61,837 nt of DNA from an uncultured Granulosicoccus sp. (GTDB lineage Bacteria > Pseudomonadota > Gammaproteobacteria > Granulosicoccales > Granulosicoccaceae), in NCBI GenBank assembly GCA_937924505.1, contig CALDSR010000044.1:1-61837 (forward strand), in the 5' to 3' direction. Positions 9,197-17,855 of the stretch are shown piece by piece. Within the stretch, counting starts at the first letter, position 1. Every line of letters starts with the position of its first letter. A model generated the notes under the pieces. That model did no database searches, had not been told where the DNA came from, and saw only the letters and a list, made by a program, of their open reading frames with translations. The translations under genes were made by a program, and so were the position numbers.

Positions 9197-10170
9197 GCCT
9201 GTTCAGCCTTTTTCAATATTATCCGTCCAGCTCGCCGTTCCGATCGAGCATTAAAAATCACGGCGACTATGATCGCTGACCCGGATATCGCCTGTTGCCA
9301 GAAAGGCGAGATATTGACAACAGGCAACGCGTTCTTGATAACGCCGAGAAACAAAGCACCCAATACAGCTCCTGCAACAGAACCTATACCTCCGGCGATG
9401 GAGATTCCTCCGATGACGCAGGCCGCAACAACATCCAGTTCAAAACCAGCCGCAATATCGACATAGGCAACGGCATAGCGGGACACCCATAGATAGCCCG
9501 CAATGCCCGAGAGTACACCGGACAACACAAACGCATTGAATCGAGTACGCCCCACGTCAATGCCCGTATATACCGCAGCGCCAGGGTTCCCGCCGACTGC
9601 GTAAAATGACCGTCCCAACGGTGTACGAACAAGCAAGACGTACATACAAGCAATACTGACAAGCGCAAACCAGGACAACACAGGCATGCCTAGAAAAACA
9701 TATCTCGGTAGCGCCTTGAAGGCGGGACTCATTTCATGTGCATTCACCCATTGACCATCTGAGAGCAGGAATATGAGTCCTCGGAATATGGTGAGGGTGC
9801 CGAGTGTCACTACGATAGGCGGGATATCCAGCTTCCACACAAGTAGGCCGTTGATACTGCCCAAGACAGCTCCCAACAACATAGCGAGCATAATCAATGC
9901 AGGAATGGGAATAGCAGGCATCGCCGAATTCAACATGGCAGTGCACATCCCGACCAGTGCAAGATTGGACGCCATGGACAAATCTATACAACGCGTCAGG
10001 ATAACGACCATCTGCCCAAGCGCAAGAATGATCAGTATGGATGAATCGTTAAAAACACCCAGTAGCGATTCGACAGAAGCAAATCCGGGAAAACGCAAAT
10101 ACACAAGCCCAACGAGCGCGACTAACGCAGCTGCAAGAAGGGCATCACGTGACACTTTTATCGATGTCAT
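9193..10170 (-). CDS. rhaP: Rhamnose ABC transporter permease 1
   Basis: 325 residues, a CUT2-type permease homologous to its neighbour, with the diagnostic ILTRCIDLSM element and GGISIAGGIGSVAG near the C-terminal third. Both permeases are needed because the transporter is built as a heterodimer in this family. Start and stop overlap the adjacent genes by four bases each (10167-10170 and 9193-9196). The assignment of P versus Q follows the rhizobial order S-T-P-Q. Confidence 0.9.
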   Translation of the reverse strand: MTSIKVSRDALLAAALVALVGLVYLRFPGFASVESLLGVFNDSSILIILALGQMVVILTRCIDLSMASNLALVGMCTAMLNSAMPAIPIPALIMLAMLLGAVLGSINGLLVWKLDIPPIVVTLGTLTIFRGLIFLLSDGQWVNAHEMSPAFKALPRYVFLGMPVLSWFALVSIACMYVLLVRTPLGRSFYAVGGNPGAAVYTGIDVGRTRFNAFVLSGVLSGIAGYLWVSRYAVAYVDIAAGFELDVVAACVIGGISIAGGIGSVAGAVLGALFLGVIKNALPVVNISPFWQQAISGSAIIVAVIFNARSERRAGRIILKKAEQA

Positions 10171-11693
10171 GAGATGTGCATCTCCTCGATACCAGCCGCC
10201 GCACGCACCAGGACCTCAGGGGACACACTTTGCTGATCGATCTCGGCAACGCAACGACCCTCACGCATGACGATGATGCGATCAGACATTCCAATTATTT
10301 CCGGGATCTCTGACGACACCATGATCACCGCCAAACCTTGCGAAGCAAGTTCGCGCATGAATGCATGTACCGCAGCTTTTGATCCGATATCGATGCCCTT
10401 GGTTGGCTCATCCAGGATAATCACTGCAGGCTGCGTTGCCAGCCATTTGGCAATAACGACTTTTTGCTGGTTACCTCCCGACAATTCTCCAACGTGTTGA
10501 TCCAGTGCAGCGGCTCTCAATTCAAGGCGTCTGGTGTATTGACGCGCAAGGGAATACTCACGCGAATTTCTCACAAAGCCTTTGTTTGATGTTGTCTTCA
10601 GAGACGGCAACGCTATATTGTCAACGATGGGAAGTGCTGTTATGGCACCTTGTTGTCCGCGGTCCTCAGGCACGTAAACCAATCCGTGAGCGATAGCATC
10701 GGCCGGGCTTTTGGGAGTCACCAGCGTGCCATTAATGAAGAGTTCGCCAGCACTCGGCCGAGTAATACCAAACAATGCATGCATGAACTCGCTACGCCCT
10801 GCTCCCACAAGCCCATAGAAGCCAAGAATTTCCCCGCGATTCAAGGTAAAGGAAATATCGTCGAATTCTGTCGGGTGAGAATACCCATTTACTTGCAGGA
10901 TCGGACCGCCGAGTTCATTGGTGCGAGGTGGAAAAACACTGTCGACCGACCGACCGACCATCAACTTAACCATCTCGGCGGAATCAATTTCGTTGATCAG
11001 GCCAGCGCCTACCAGTTCTCCATCACGAAAAACACTGTAACGATCCGCGATACGAAAAATTTCATCGAACTTGTGGCTTATGAACAAAATCGCTTTTCCG
11101 TCAGACTTCAATTGCTCAACAAGCAAATACAACTCTTCGATTTCTTTGTGTGACAAGGCCGCGGTGGGTTCGTCCATGACAACTACGCGAGCATCTATTG
11201 ACAGAGCGCGCGCAATGGCAACAAGGTGCTTGTTTGCGATACTCAGATCACGCAACAATGTGTTCGCATGGATTGTCGCCCCAACAATTTCCAGTAAATG
11301 CTCCGCATCGCTATTCATTTTTGCCCAGTCAACCAGGCCCAATCGAGTGCGCGGCGCATGCCCAATAAAAATGTTCTCGGCGACAGAAAGTTCGTCGAAT
11401 AGCACAGTCTCCTGATGAATGGCCGTAATACCTGACTTGACGGCATCGTTCGGCGTTGTCAGCTTTACGGCTTTGCCATCGACATTGATTTGTCCGCCAT
11501 CAGGCTGGTAGATACCTGTCAGCACCTTAACCAACGTAGACTTACCTGCCCCATTTTCGCCGACCAGAGCAGTGACCTCTCCGGCGTAGAGATCCAATGA
11601 CACACGCGAAAGCGCACGTACGCCTGGAAATTCCTTGACGATACTGTCAAGAGACAAAACAGGCAAATCAGATGTAAGCGAAGCAGTGCTCAA
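10167..11693 (-). CDS. rhaT: Rhamnose ABC transporter ATP-binding protein (two fused NBDs)
   Basis: About 508 residues if it starts at the TTG at 11693. The first nucleotide-binding domain has Walker A GENGAGKST, the second a degenerate GLVGAGRSE, and the only clean signature is LSGGNQQK in the second half. This is the normal pattern of RbsA/AraG-type sugar ABC ATPases. The start is uncertain: the frame is open into rhaS, no ATG lies before the conserved domain, and a TTG at 11759 has a strong GGAGGAG two bases upstream. That second choice would add 22 residues not typical of the family, and its ribosome site lies in the hairpin at 11730-11768. Drives rhamnose import with RhaS, RhaP and RhaQ. 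Confidence 0.88.
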   Translation of the reverse strand: MSTASLTSDLPVLSLDSIVKEFPGVRALSRVSLDLYAGEVTALVGENGAGKSTLVKVLTGIYQPDGGQINVDGKAVKLTTPNDAVKSGITAIHQETVLFDELSVAENIFIGHAPRTRLGLVDWAKMNSDAEHLLEIVGATIHANTLLRDLSIANKHLVAIARALSIDARVVVMDEPTAALSHKEIEELYLLVEQLKSDGKAILFISHKFDEIFRIADRYSVFRDGELVGAGLINEIDSAEMVKLMVGRSVDSVFPPRTNELGGPILQVNGYSHPTEFDDISFTLNRGEILGFYGLVGAGRSEFMHALFGITRPSAGELFINGTLVTPKSPADAIAHGLVYVPEDRGQQGAITALPIVDNIALPSLKTTSNKGFVRNSREYSLARQYTRRLELRAAALDQHVGELSGGNQQKVVIAKWLATQPAVIILDEPTKGIDIGSKAAVHAFMRELASQGLAVIMVSSEIPEIIGMSDRIIVMREGRCVAEIDQQSVSPEVLVRAAAGIEEMHIS

Positions 11694-11729
11694 CGCGGGA
11701 TGCTCGAACCGACGGATAGCGGAAGGGAT

Positions 11730-11768
11730 AAAAGAGGAGCGTTGCCCATTCAGAGTCAACGCTCCTCC
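11730..11768 (-). terminator. Stem-loop between rhaS and rhaT (attenuator-like)
   Basis: On the minus strand GAGGAGCGTTG (11767-11757) pairs perfectly with CAACGCTCCTC (11744-11734) across a 12-base loop, followed at once by TTTTAT. This has the form of an intrinsic terminator just after the rhaS stop. It also buries the GGAGGAG sequence that could serve rhaT. The layout is typical of ABC operons in which the binding protein is made in excess over the membrane parts. Confidence 0.75.
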
Positions 11769-11778
11769 AATCGACTGA

Positions 11779-12771
11779 TCAGAATATTTCTTTGAAGTCG
11801 TTGATATTCGAAGCGTCATAGACAAACGGGTCAGCCATGGCGCCATCGAGGGTGTCACTTAGTTTTACTGCACCCAATCGACCCATGCCAATCTCTCCAC
11901 CGGCCGATGCTGTCGCCTCACCCTTGGCCAGATTGTACGCAATCATGGTGGCCGCATAACCCAGATCTATCGGATTCCAGATGGCAAAGGATTTCGATGC
12001 CCCTGAGTCCACATGAGCTGCCATTTCTGATGGCAATCCGAGACCCGTAACGATTATATCGCCGACTTTTCCAGCATCCGATACTGCTTGTGCAGCCGCC
12101 ACAATGCCTACGGAAGTGGGTGAAATAATCGCTTTAAGGTTGGGATGGGAAGACATGAGCCCCTGCGCCTCTCGATAACTCTTGTCTGACAGGTCGTCGC
12201 CGTACACGGTAGAAACAACATTGATGCCCTCGTAATTGCCAACCACCTTGTTCATCTCTTCAATCCAGATGTTCTGGTTGGTCGCTGTCGCTGCGGCCGA
12301 GAGTACCGCCACATCACCACCTTCTGGCAAGTGATCAGCCGCCATCTTGACGATCATGTTGCCAATTAAGGCGTTCGACGAAGGATTCAAATGCATTTGT
12401 CGACCTTCAGGTGCGACTCCAGAATCCCAGGAGATAACGGTAATGCCACGACTCATGGCCTTTTTCAAGGCCGGTACCAGTGCATCCTGATCGTTGGCCG
12501 AAATCGCAATGGCATCAACTTTTTGAGCAATTAGTGAATTGATGACCTCTATTTGACCCTCAGCAGTCGTGTCCGTTGGCCCGGTGTAGATGACTTCAAC
12601 GCCACCGAGTTCCTCAGCGGCCTCTTGCGCACCTTTGGCCGCGGCTTCGAAAAATCCAATACCTAGTGCCTTGACAACCAAAGCAATTCGCATGTCCTCG
12701 GCATGCACTGGCGCAACGGCCATTGCGGTACCCAGAAATGCGGCCCCTATCATTTTCATGGTCTTTTTCAT
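11779..12771 (-). CDS. rhaS: Rhamnose ABC transporter substrate-binding protein
   Basis: 330 residues. Signal peptide with cleavage expected after PVHA (residue 24), so the mature protein is periplasmic. It is a type I sugar-binding protein (Peripla_BP_4, RbsB-like) with the family segments KALGIGFFEAAAKGAQEAA near the N-terminus, ISANDQDALVPALKKA around residue 94, and VTGLGLPSEM near 243. An AGAGGA ribosome site lies about ten bases before the ATG. It is the first transport gene after the regulator, 61 bases downstream of it, and is followed by a hairpin that could keep its mRNA level high relative to rhaT. RhaS is the rhizobial name and is unrelated to the E. coli AraC-type RhaS regulator. 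Confidence 0.92.
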   Translation of the reverse strand: MKKTMKMIGAAFLGTAMAVAPVHAEDMRIALVVKALGIGFFEAAAKGAQEAAEELGGVEVIYTGPTDTTAEGQIEVINSLIAQKVDAIAISANDQDALVPALKKAMSRGITVISWDSGVAPEGRQMHLNPSSNALIGNMIVKMAADHLPEGGDVAVLSAAATATNQNIWIEEMNKVVGNYEGINVVSTVYGDDLSDKSYREAQGLMSSHPNLKAIISPTSVGIVAAAQAVSDAGKVGDIIVTGLGLPSEMAAHVDSGASKSFAIWNPIDLGYAATMIAYNLAKGEATASAGGEIGMGRLGAVKLSDTLDGAMADPFVYDASNINDFKEIF

Positions 12772-12832
12772 TCTTCATTATTCCTCTTTGTGGTGGTGGT
12801 ATTACTGCCGACCGTGCTTGCTTGCCTCTCAA

Positions 12833-13627
12833 TCATCCGGCTTTGGAGGCCGACTTTAATTCAGCGACAATCACTCTTACGCCAGCGGATTCAAGCATGT
12901 TGACCGACGCATCATCTATACGCGAGTCAGTTATCAAAACATCGATTCGATCAAGTGGACATATGAGCAAAGACGAACGCCTGTTGAATTTTGAGGCATC
13001 AGCCAGCACAACCAACTCATCTGCCTGCCCCATCAATTTTTGTTCGCTTTGTATTACCAGCGGGTCGGATTCCATCAAGCCGAGCCGTCCTACACTGTGC
13101 GCCCCCATGAACATGCGCGACGCACAGAAATTTTTGGTGACATCGTTTTCGAACGGACTGAGAATAATGTTCTGTTCTCTGAAGAGGGTTCCGCCCGGTA
13201 AAGTCAATTGGTTTTTAGAATGCTGAAGCAAGTGTTCAGCAATCGGAAACGAATTGGTAAATATTTGCATTCGCTTGTTAGTCAACAGATGCACCATCTG
13301 ATAAGTACTGGTGCCGCCATTGATGATGACATCATCGCCGTCGTGACATAAAGCCGCCGCCTCACGGGCGATCGCCCGTTTTTCAACCACGTGCATGGTT
13401 TCGTTGACACTGAAAGGACGACCTGCCAGCGGGCTGTGTGTGGGTGGCAACAGGGCTTCAGCCCCACCGCGCACACGTCTCAACTTGTTCGCCATATGCA
13501 GCGCTGCAATATCACGTCGAACGGTTGCTTCGGAGGAACCCGTCAGCTCCACAAGCTCCGCCACGGTGGCGACCTGCTTCGCCTGGGTCGCGGACAAGAT
13601 TATTTTCTGCCTTTCAAGTTCGTGCAT
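12833..13627 (-). CDS. rhaR: DeoR-family transcriptional regulator of rhamnose genes
   Basis: 264 residues. The N-terminal helix-turn-helix carries the DeoR signature around TVRRDIAALHMANKLRRVRGGA (residues about 35-56, seen in two parts), and the C-terminal DeoRC sensor domain shows NGGTSTYQM and ADASKF elements that bind sugar phosphates in relatives. Expected to repress the locus until a phosphorylated rhamnose intermediate appears. The gene is divergent from rhaD, and the 178-base gap holds three TCAATCA copies that may be its operators. It is named after the rhizobial RhaR and is not homologous to the E. coli AraC-type RhaR. Confidence 0.88.
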   Translation of the reverse strand: MHELERQKIILSATQAKQVATVAELVELTGSSEATVRRDIAALHMANKLRRVRGGAEALLPPTHSPLAGRPFSVNETMHVVEKRAIAREAAALCHDGDDVIINGGTSTYQMVHLLTNKRMQIFTNSFPIAEHLLQHSKNQLTLPGGTLFREQNIILSPFENDVTKNFCASRMFMGAHSVGRLGLMESDPLVIQSEQKLMGQADELVVLADASKFNRRSSLLICPLDRIDVLITDSRIDDASVNMLESAGVRVIVAELKSASKAG

Positions 13628-13691
13628 GACGCTTCATACAGTGTTACTTCCACGGGCATTACGCTACCGATAATACTGATGAAAACCTGAC

Positions 13692-13754
13692 TGTCAATCA
13701 ATTTCAGTCATATTCAATCAATTAGAAGTAATTCAAGCGTAATTATGATTGACA
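13692..13754. promoter_or_regulatory. Candidate RhaR operators in the rhaR-rhaD gap
   Basis: TCAATCA occurs at 13694-13700 and 13714-13720 (20 bases apart, about two helical turns), and inverted as TGATTGA at 13746-13752. The outer pair forms a perfect nine-base inverted repeat TGTCAATCA...TGATTGACA. The last copy overlaps TTGACA (13749-13754), a perfect -35 hexamer for rhaD, although the matching -10 is weak. The geometry fits looping or blocking repression. Confidence 0.5.
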
Positions 13755-13805
13755 TTGAAAGGTATTCGGGCAATTCTTAAGCGATTGTCTCTTTCAGGAA
13801 CCGCA

Positions 13806-15929
13806 ATGATGGCGAAGGCTCAGAGCAGCAACCTGCTGCAAAATCTTTGGAACCAACAACACGCGGCCTTACTTGACGAGCCTGAAAAGTTGTTATATCG
13901 ATCAAATCTGCTTGGCAGCGACAAGCGAATAACCAACTTTGGCGGCGGCAACACGTCTGCAAAGGTCATGATGCCCGACCCTCTGAGTGGAACAGACACT
14001 CAGGTTTTGTGGGTAAAAGGTTCGGGTGGCGACATCGGCTCCATGAAGCTCGATGGTTTCGCAACCCTGTACCAAGACAAACTCAACGCATTACGTAACC
14101 TCTATCGCGGCGTCGAGCACGAAGATGAAATGGTCGGCTATCTGCCGCACTGCACTTTCAATCTGAACCCGCGTGCCTCATCAATCGACACACCGTTACA
14201 TGCTTATGTGCCTCGAACGCACGTTGACCATGTGCATCCAGACGCCATAATTGCTATCGCCGCCGCGAAGGACGGTGAGAAGCTGACCAAAGAGATTTTC
14301 GGCGATGATATCGGTTGGCTGCCATGGAAACGCCCCGGCTATGAACTGGGCCTTTGGCTCGGGGAGTTTTGCAAGAACAACCCTGAGGCCCGCGGAGTTG
14401 TACTGGGTAGTCATGGTTTGTTCACCTGGGCTGATACCGCCGAGGAATGCTATGCGACAACGCTAGAAATCATCAATCAAGCCATCGATTGGCTGAGTAA
14501 GAAAAACAGCGCTAATGAGGCGTTTGGTGGCGCTAAACACACAACACTCTCTGCACGTCAAAGACAACAAATTGTCGAACAGTTAATGCCAGAAATACGG
14601 GGCTTGATCAGCCAAAGCCAATACAAGATCGGCCATTTCGACGACAGCGAAGCCGTACTTGAGTTTGTCAGCAGCGAAGAGATGCCCGCTCTTGCAGCAT
14701 TGGGTACCAGTTGCCCTGATCATTTTTTACGCACCAAGATTCGGCCACTGATCGTTTCATTTGATCCGAATGTTAACAACGCCCTTGAGCGAGAAAATAT
14801 CGAGTCAACACTGGACTCATTACCGGTCGCACTGGAACAGTATCGTGAGGACTATGCAAGTTATTTCAAACGTTGCAAACATGCTGATTCACCAGCAATG
14901 CGTGACCCTAACCCGGTGGTTTATCTGGTTCCAGGGGTCGGTATGATTACCTTCGCCAATGACAAGGCCACGGCACGCATCAGCGCAGAGTTCTACACCA
15001 ATGCCATCAATGTCATGCGCGAATCGTCAGCGGTTTCAGAGTATTGTGGCTTGCCGGAGCAGGAAGCCTTCGATATTGAATACTGGCTTTTGGAAGAAGC
15101 CAAGCTTCAACGTATGCCAAAACCAAAGAACCTTGCCGGGCGCGTGGCTTTCGTCACGGGAGGCGCCGGAGGCATCGGGTCTGCAACCGCTGAAAAATTT
15201 CTCGCGGAAGGCGCCTGTGTCGTCTTGGCCGACATCGATAACGCTTTATTAAGCCAGGCCTGTCAGCAATTGGTATCAACACATGGAAGCGATAGAGTTC
15301 GTGAAGTGGTTATGGATGTTACGGACGAGTCACAGGTCAGCGCCGCATTTGCAACAACAGCTCGTGAATATGGAGGCGTCGACATCCTGATCTCCAATGC
15401 CGGCATTGCCTCTTCTGCCGCCGTGGAAGACACCACACTGGAATTATGGAACAAGAATATTGATATTCTCGCCACCGGTTACTTTCTGGTGTCGCGCGAT
15501 GCATTCCGAATTTTCAAGCGACAGGATCTCGGCGGAGCAGTTGTCTTTATTGCATCAAAAAACGCGCTTGCAGCCTCTCCCGGTGCCTCAGCGTACTGCA
15601 CGGCCAAAGCCGCCGAGGTTCATCTGGCTCGATGTCTGGCACTGGAAGGAGCCAGTGGCGGTATTCGAGTGAACGTGGTTAACCCGGATGCCGTACTGCA
15701 GGGTTCGAAAATCTGGTCTGGCGAATGGTTACAACAACGTGCGGACGCCTACGGCAAGAATGCTGAGGAATTGCAAGCGCACTACCGTGAACGATCGCTG
15801 CTAAAGCGCGAGGTACTCCCTGAGGACATTGCCGAAGCCAGCTACTTTCTGATCAGTGATGCATCGGCGAAGTCCACCGGCAATATAATCAACGTGGATG
15901 CTGGCAACGTACAATCATTCACTCGATAG
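13806..15929 (+). CDS. rhaD: Bifunctional rhamnulose-1-phosphate aldolase / lactaldehyde dehydrogenase
   Basis: 707 residues with two domains. The first (to about 430) is a class II aldolase/adducin fold with the metal-binding HVDHVH (139-144) and GSHGLFTW. It splits L-rhamnulose 1-phosphate into dihydroxyacetone phosphate and L-lactaldehyde. The second (from about 440) is a short-chain dehydrogenase with nucleotide motif TGGAGGIG near 452 and catalytic YCTAK near 596, which oxidises L-lactaldehyde. This fusion is the known rhizobial/Bacillus type RhaD (RhaE), about 700 residues long. I start at the ATG at 13806, with AGGAA five bases upstream; an ATG follows directly, and the frame upstream begins only with TTG. 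First gene of rhaD-rhaI. Confidence 0.93.
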   Translation: MMAKAQSSNLLQNLWNQQHAALLDEPEKLLYRSNLLGSDKRITNFGGGNTSAKVMMPDPLSGTDTQVLWVKGSGGDIGSMKLDGFATLYQDKLNALRNLYRGVEHEDEMVGYLPHCTFNLNPRASSIDTPLHAYVPRTHVDHVHPDAIIAIAAAKDGEKLTKEIFGDDIGWLPWKRPGYELGLWLGEFCKNNPEARGVVLGSHGLFTWADTAEECYATTLEIINQAIDWLSKKNSANEAFGGAKHTTLSARQRQQIVEQLMPEIRGLISQSQYKIGHFDDSEAVLEFVSSEEMPALAALGTSCPDHFLRTKIRPLIVSFDPNVNNALERENIESTLDSLPVALEQYREDYASYFKRCKHADSPAMRDPNPVVYLVPGVGMITFANDKATARISAEFYTNAINVMRESSAVSEYCGLPEQEAFDIEYWLLEEAKLQRMPKPKNLAGRVAFVTGGAGGIGSATAEKFLAEGACVVLADIDNALLSQACQQLVSTHGSDRVREVVMDVTDESQVSAAFATTAREYGGVDILISNAGIASSAAVEDTTLELWNKNIDILATGYFLVSRDAFRIFKRQDLGGAVVFIASKNALAASPGASAYCTAKAAEVHLARCLALEGASGGIRVNVVNPDAVLQGSKIWSGEWLQQRADAYGKNAEELQAHYRERSLLKREVLPEDIAEASYFLISDASAKSTGNIINVDAGNVQSFTR

Positions 15930-15941
15930 GGTTCTACCACC

Positions 15942-17231
15942 ATGAATACACGCATCGACCCTGAACTTGTCAACACGCACAATCGCTCGAACCAGCCATC
16001 ACTGGATGCTGACTACGCAGCATTGGCTGAACAACTGCAACGTCGGCATATCGATATCGAGCACTTGTGCCAGCGAGCCAGTGAGTTTGGTGTTGCCATT
16101 CCCTCATGGGGCGTAGGTACTGGCGGAACCAGATTTGCCCGTTTCCCTGGTCAGGGCGAGCCAAGGCACGTGTTCGACAAACTGGATGACTGTGGTGTAA
16201 TTCATCAACTGACACACTCAACACCGACAGTTTCACTGCATATACCCTGGGACGATGCCGACCCTGTCGCTCTCCTCGAGCAGGCAAAGAATCTCAATCT
16301 TGGTTTTGATGCAATGAATTCCAACACATTCCAGGATCAAGCAGACCAAGCCCACTCCTACAAGTATGGATCGCTCTCGCACACGGATTCCGCCACACGC
16401 GAGCAGGCAGTCGCGCACAATATCCGTTGTATCGAAATTGGCAAGACACTTGGTTCAAAGGCTTTGACCGTATGGGTCGGGGATGGGTCCAACTTCCCCG
16501 GTCAAAGTAACGTCGGAAAACAATTTGATCGCTATCTCGATGCCATGCGCGATGTGTACAAAGCCTTGCCAGACGATTGGCAGCTGTTTACCGAGCATAA
16601 AATGTATGAGCCCGCATTTTATTCAACGGTTGTTCAAGATTGGGGAAGCAACTATCTGATCGCTACTGAACTCGGAGCCAAGGCGAGTTGTCTGGTTGAC
16701 CTTGGACACCATGCGCCGAATGTCAACATCGAGATGATCGTCTCCCGACTCGCACGCTTCGGCAAGCTCGGTGGTTTCCATTTCAACGATTCAAAATACG
16801 GAGATGATGATCTCGATTCAGGCTCGATTGATCCCTATCGCCTGTTTCTGGTCTTCAATGAGTTGGTCGATATTGAAATACAGCAAGGAAAGGCGTTTAA
16901 ACCTGCCTACATGCTGGATCAGTCCCACAATGTTACCGACCCAATTGAAAGCTTGATGATGAGTGCAATTGAAGTTCAGCGCGCATTTGTACAAGCGTCA
17001 TTGGTAGATCGAGAAGCCTTGGCAGGCTACCAATCAGACAACGACGCACTAATGGCTTCGCAAACATTGAAGCAGGCATTCAGAACGAATGTCGATCCTA
17101 TCCTGCAACAGGCTCGCATGCGAAACGGTGGTGCTTATGATCCTGTCGCTGCGTATCGCGAATCAGGATACCGTCAATCCGTGGCCGCGGAACGTCCTGC
17201 GGTCAGCGGCGCGGGTGGTGGCATCGTCTAG
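15942..17231 (+). CDS. rhaI: L-rhamnose isomerase, rhizobial type
   Basis: 429 residues, 12 bases downstream of rhaD. It converts L-rhamnose to L-rhamnulose. It belongs to the xylose-isomerase-like TIM barrel branch used with the two-domain RhaD, not to the E. coli RhaA type of about 419 residues with different N-terminal sequence. Metal and substrate ligands are visible in the barrel order: TEHKMYEPAF, LVDLGHHAP, FHFNDSKYGDDDLD and the final DQSHN. The TIM barrel runs from about residue 70 to 350 and is followed by a C-terminal helical tail. No terminator with a T-run is evident before the convergent nudF. Confidence 0.92.
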   Translation: MNTRIDPELVNTHNRSNQPSLDADYAALAEQLQRRHIDIEHLCQRASEFGVAIPSWGVGTGGTRFARFPGQGEPRHVFDKLDDCGVIHQLTHSTPTVSLHIPWDDADPVALLEQAKNLNLGFDAMNSNTFQDQADQAHSYKYGSLSHTDSATREQAVAHNIRCIEIGKTLGSKALTVWVGDGSNFPGQSNVGKQFDRYLDAMRDVYKALPDDWQLFTEHKMYEPAFYSTVVQDWGSNYLIATELGAKASCLVDLGHHAPNVNIEMIVSRLARFGKLGGFHFNDSKYGDDDLDSGSIDPYRLFLVFNELVDIEIQQGKAFKPAYMLDQSHNVTDPIESLMMSAIEVQRAFVQASLVDREALAGYQSDNDALMASQTLKQAFRTNVDPILQQARMRNGGAYDPVAAYRESGYRQSVAAERPAVSGAGGGIV

Positions 17232-17250
17232 TCACCAAGAGTGGTTCGAG

Positions 17251-17853
17251 TCATGTACCTCGGTTCGCATGCCACTGACTGAACCACTGCAAGGCGATAA
17301 TGCTCAATGCATTGCGAACCTCGCGGGTTTTCACCATGTTTATTGCATCAGTTGCCGAGACGACATGCGTCAGTATGTCTTCGTCCTCTTTTTCAAGCCC
17401 GTATATCCCACCGGCATCGGAAAGATCAGTCTCAGCAAAATAGAGAAATACCTCCTCAGTGCTGGCACCTGGGCTTGCAAGGTACTGCGCTATCAATTGC
17501 AAATCCTGCAGCTCAAGCCCAGCCTCCTCCTGCGCTTCTCTGACCGCAACTTCTGCAGGTGTCTCATCGGTGTCAATCATGCCCGCGACGATTTCCATTA
17601 GCCAGGGCCCGGTATCCTGATGCCTGGCGCCAATACGAAATTGTTCAACCAGCAATATCTTGTCGTTGACCGGATCATAAGGAAGTACCCCGACAACATT
17701 TCCGCGCACAAACTGTTCACGATCGATAATCGGGCTTTCCCCGCCTTGATGCAGACTGTGTTTGAATTCCAGTCGATCAACGTTATAAAACCCTTGATAG
17801 ACTGTCTCGCGACCTTTCAATGACCAGTGTCGATCCTGCTTGTCCTTGCTCAT
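17251..17853 (-). CDS. nudF: ADP-ribose pyrophosphatase, Nudix family
   Basis: 200 residues. The Nudix box lies at 91-113, starting GMIDTDETPAE and ending REAQEEAGL, with all box residues (G, E, REUXEEXGU) present. The N-terminal strand-swap region and the spacing match NudF-type enzymes, which hydrolyse ADP-ribose to AMP and ribose 5-phosphate in the cytoplasm. Two bases separate it from the end of kdsB upstream, so it is likely the last gene of the envelope operon. Other sugar nucleotides could also be substrates, which the neighbourhood of sugar-nucleotide genes would allow. Confidence 0.88.
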   Translation of the reverse strand: MSKDKQDRHWSLKGRETVYQGFYNVDRLEFKHSLHQGGESPIIDREQFVRGNVVGVLPYDPVNDKILLVEQFRIGARHQDTGPWLMEIVAGMIDTDETPAEVAVREAQEEAGLELQDLQLIAQYLASPGASTEEVFLYFAETDLSDAGGIYGLEKEDEDILTHVVSATDAINMVKTREVRNALSIIALQWFSQWHANRGT

Positions 17854-17855
17854 TA

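Noticed and set aside
10167..11858. Full 563-residue reading of rhaT
   Set aside because: The first 33 residues overlap the end of rhaS and are not ABC-like; a start after the rhaS stop fits the family.
17239..17256. A T-arm-like GGTTCGAGTC near the end of rhaI, suggestive of a tRNA
   Set aside because: The flanking bases do not pair as a five-base T stem, and no acceptor, D or anticodon arms can be drawn.
17240..17288. AGTGGTTC / GAACCACT inverted repeat after rhaI as a terminator
   Set aside because: The loop is about 32 bases, the right arm lies within nudF, and there is no T-run.
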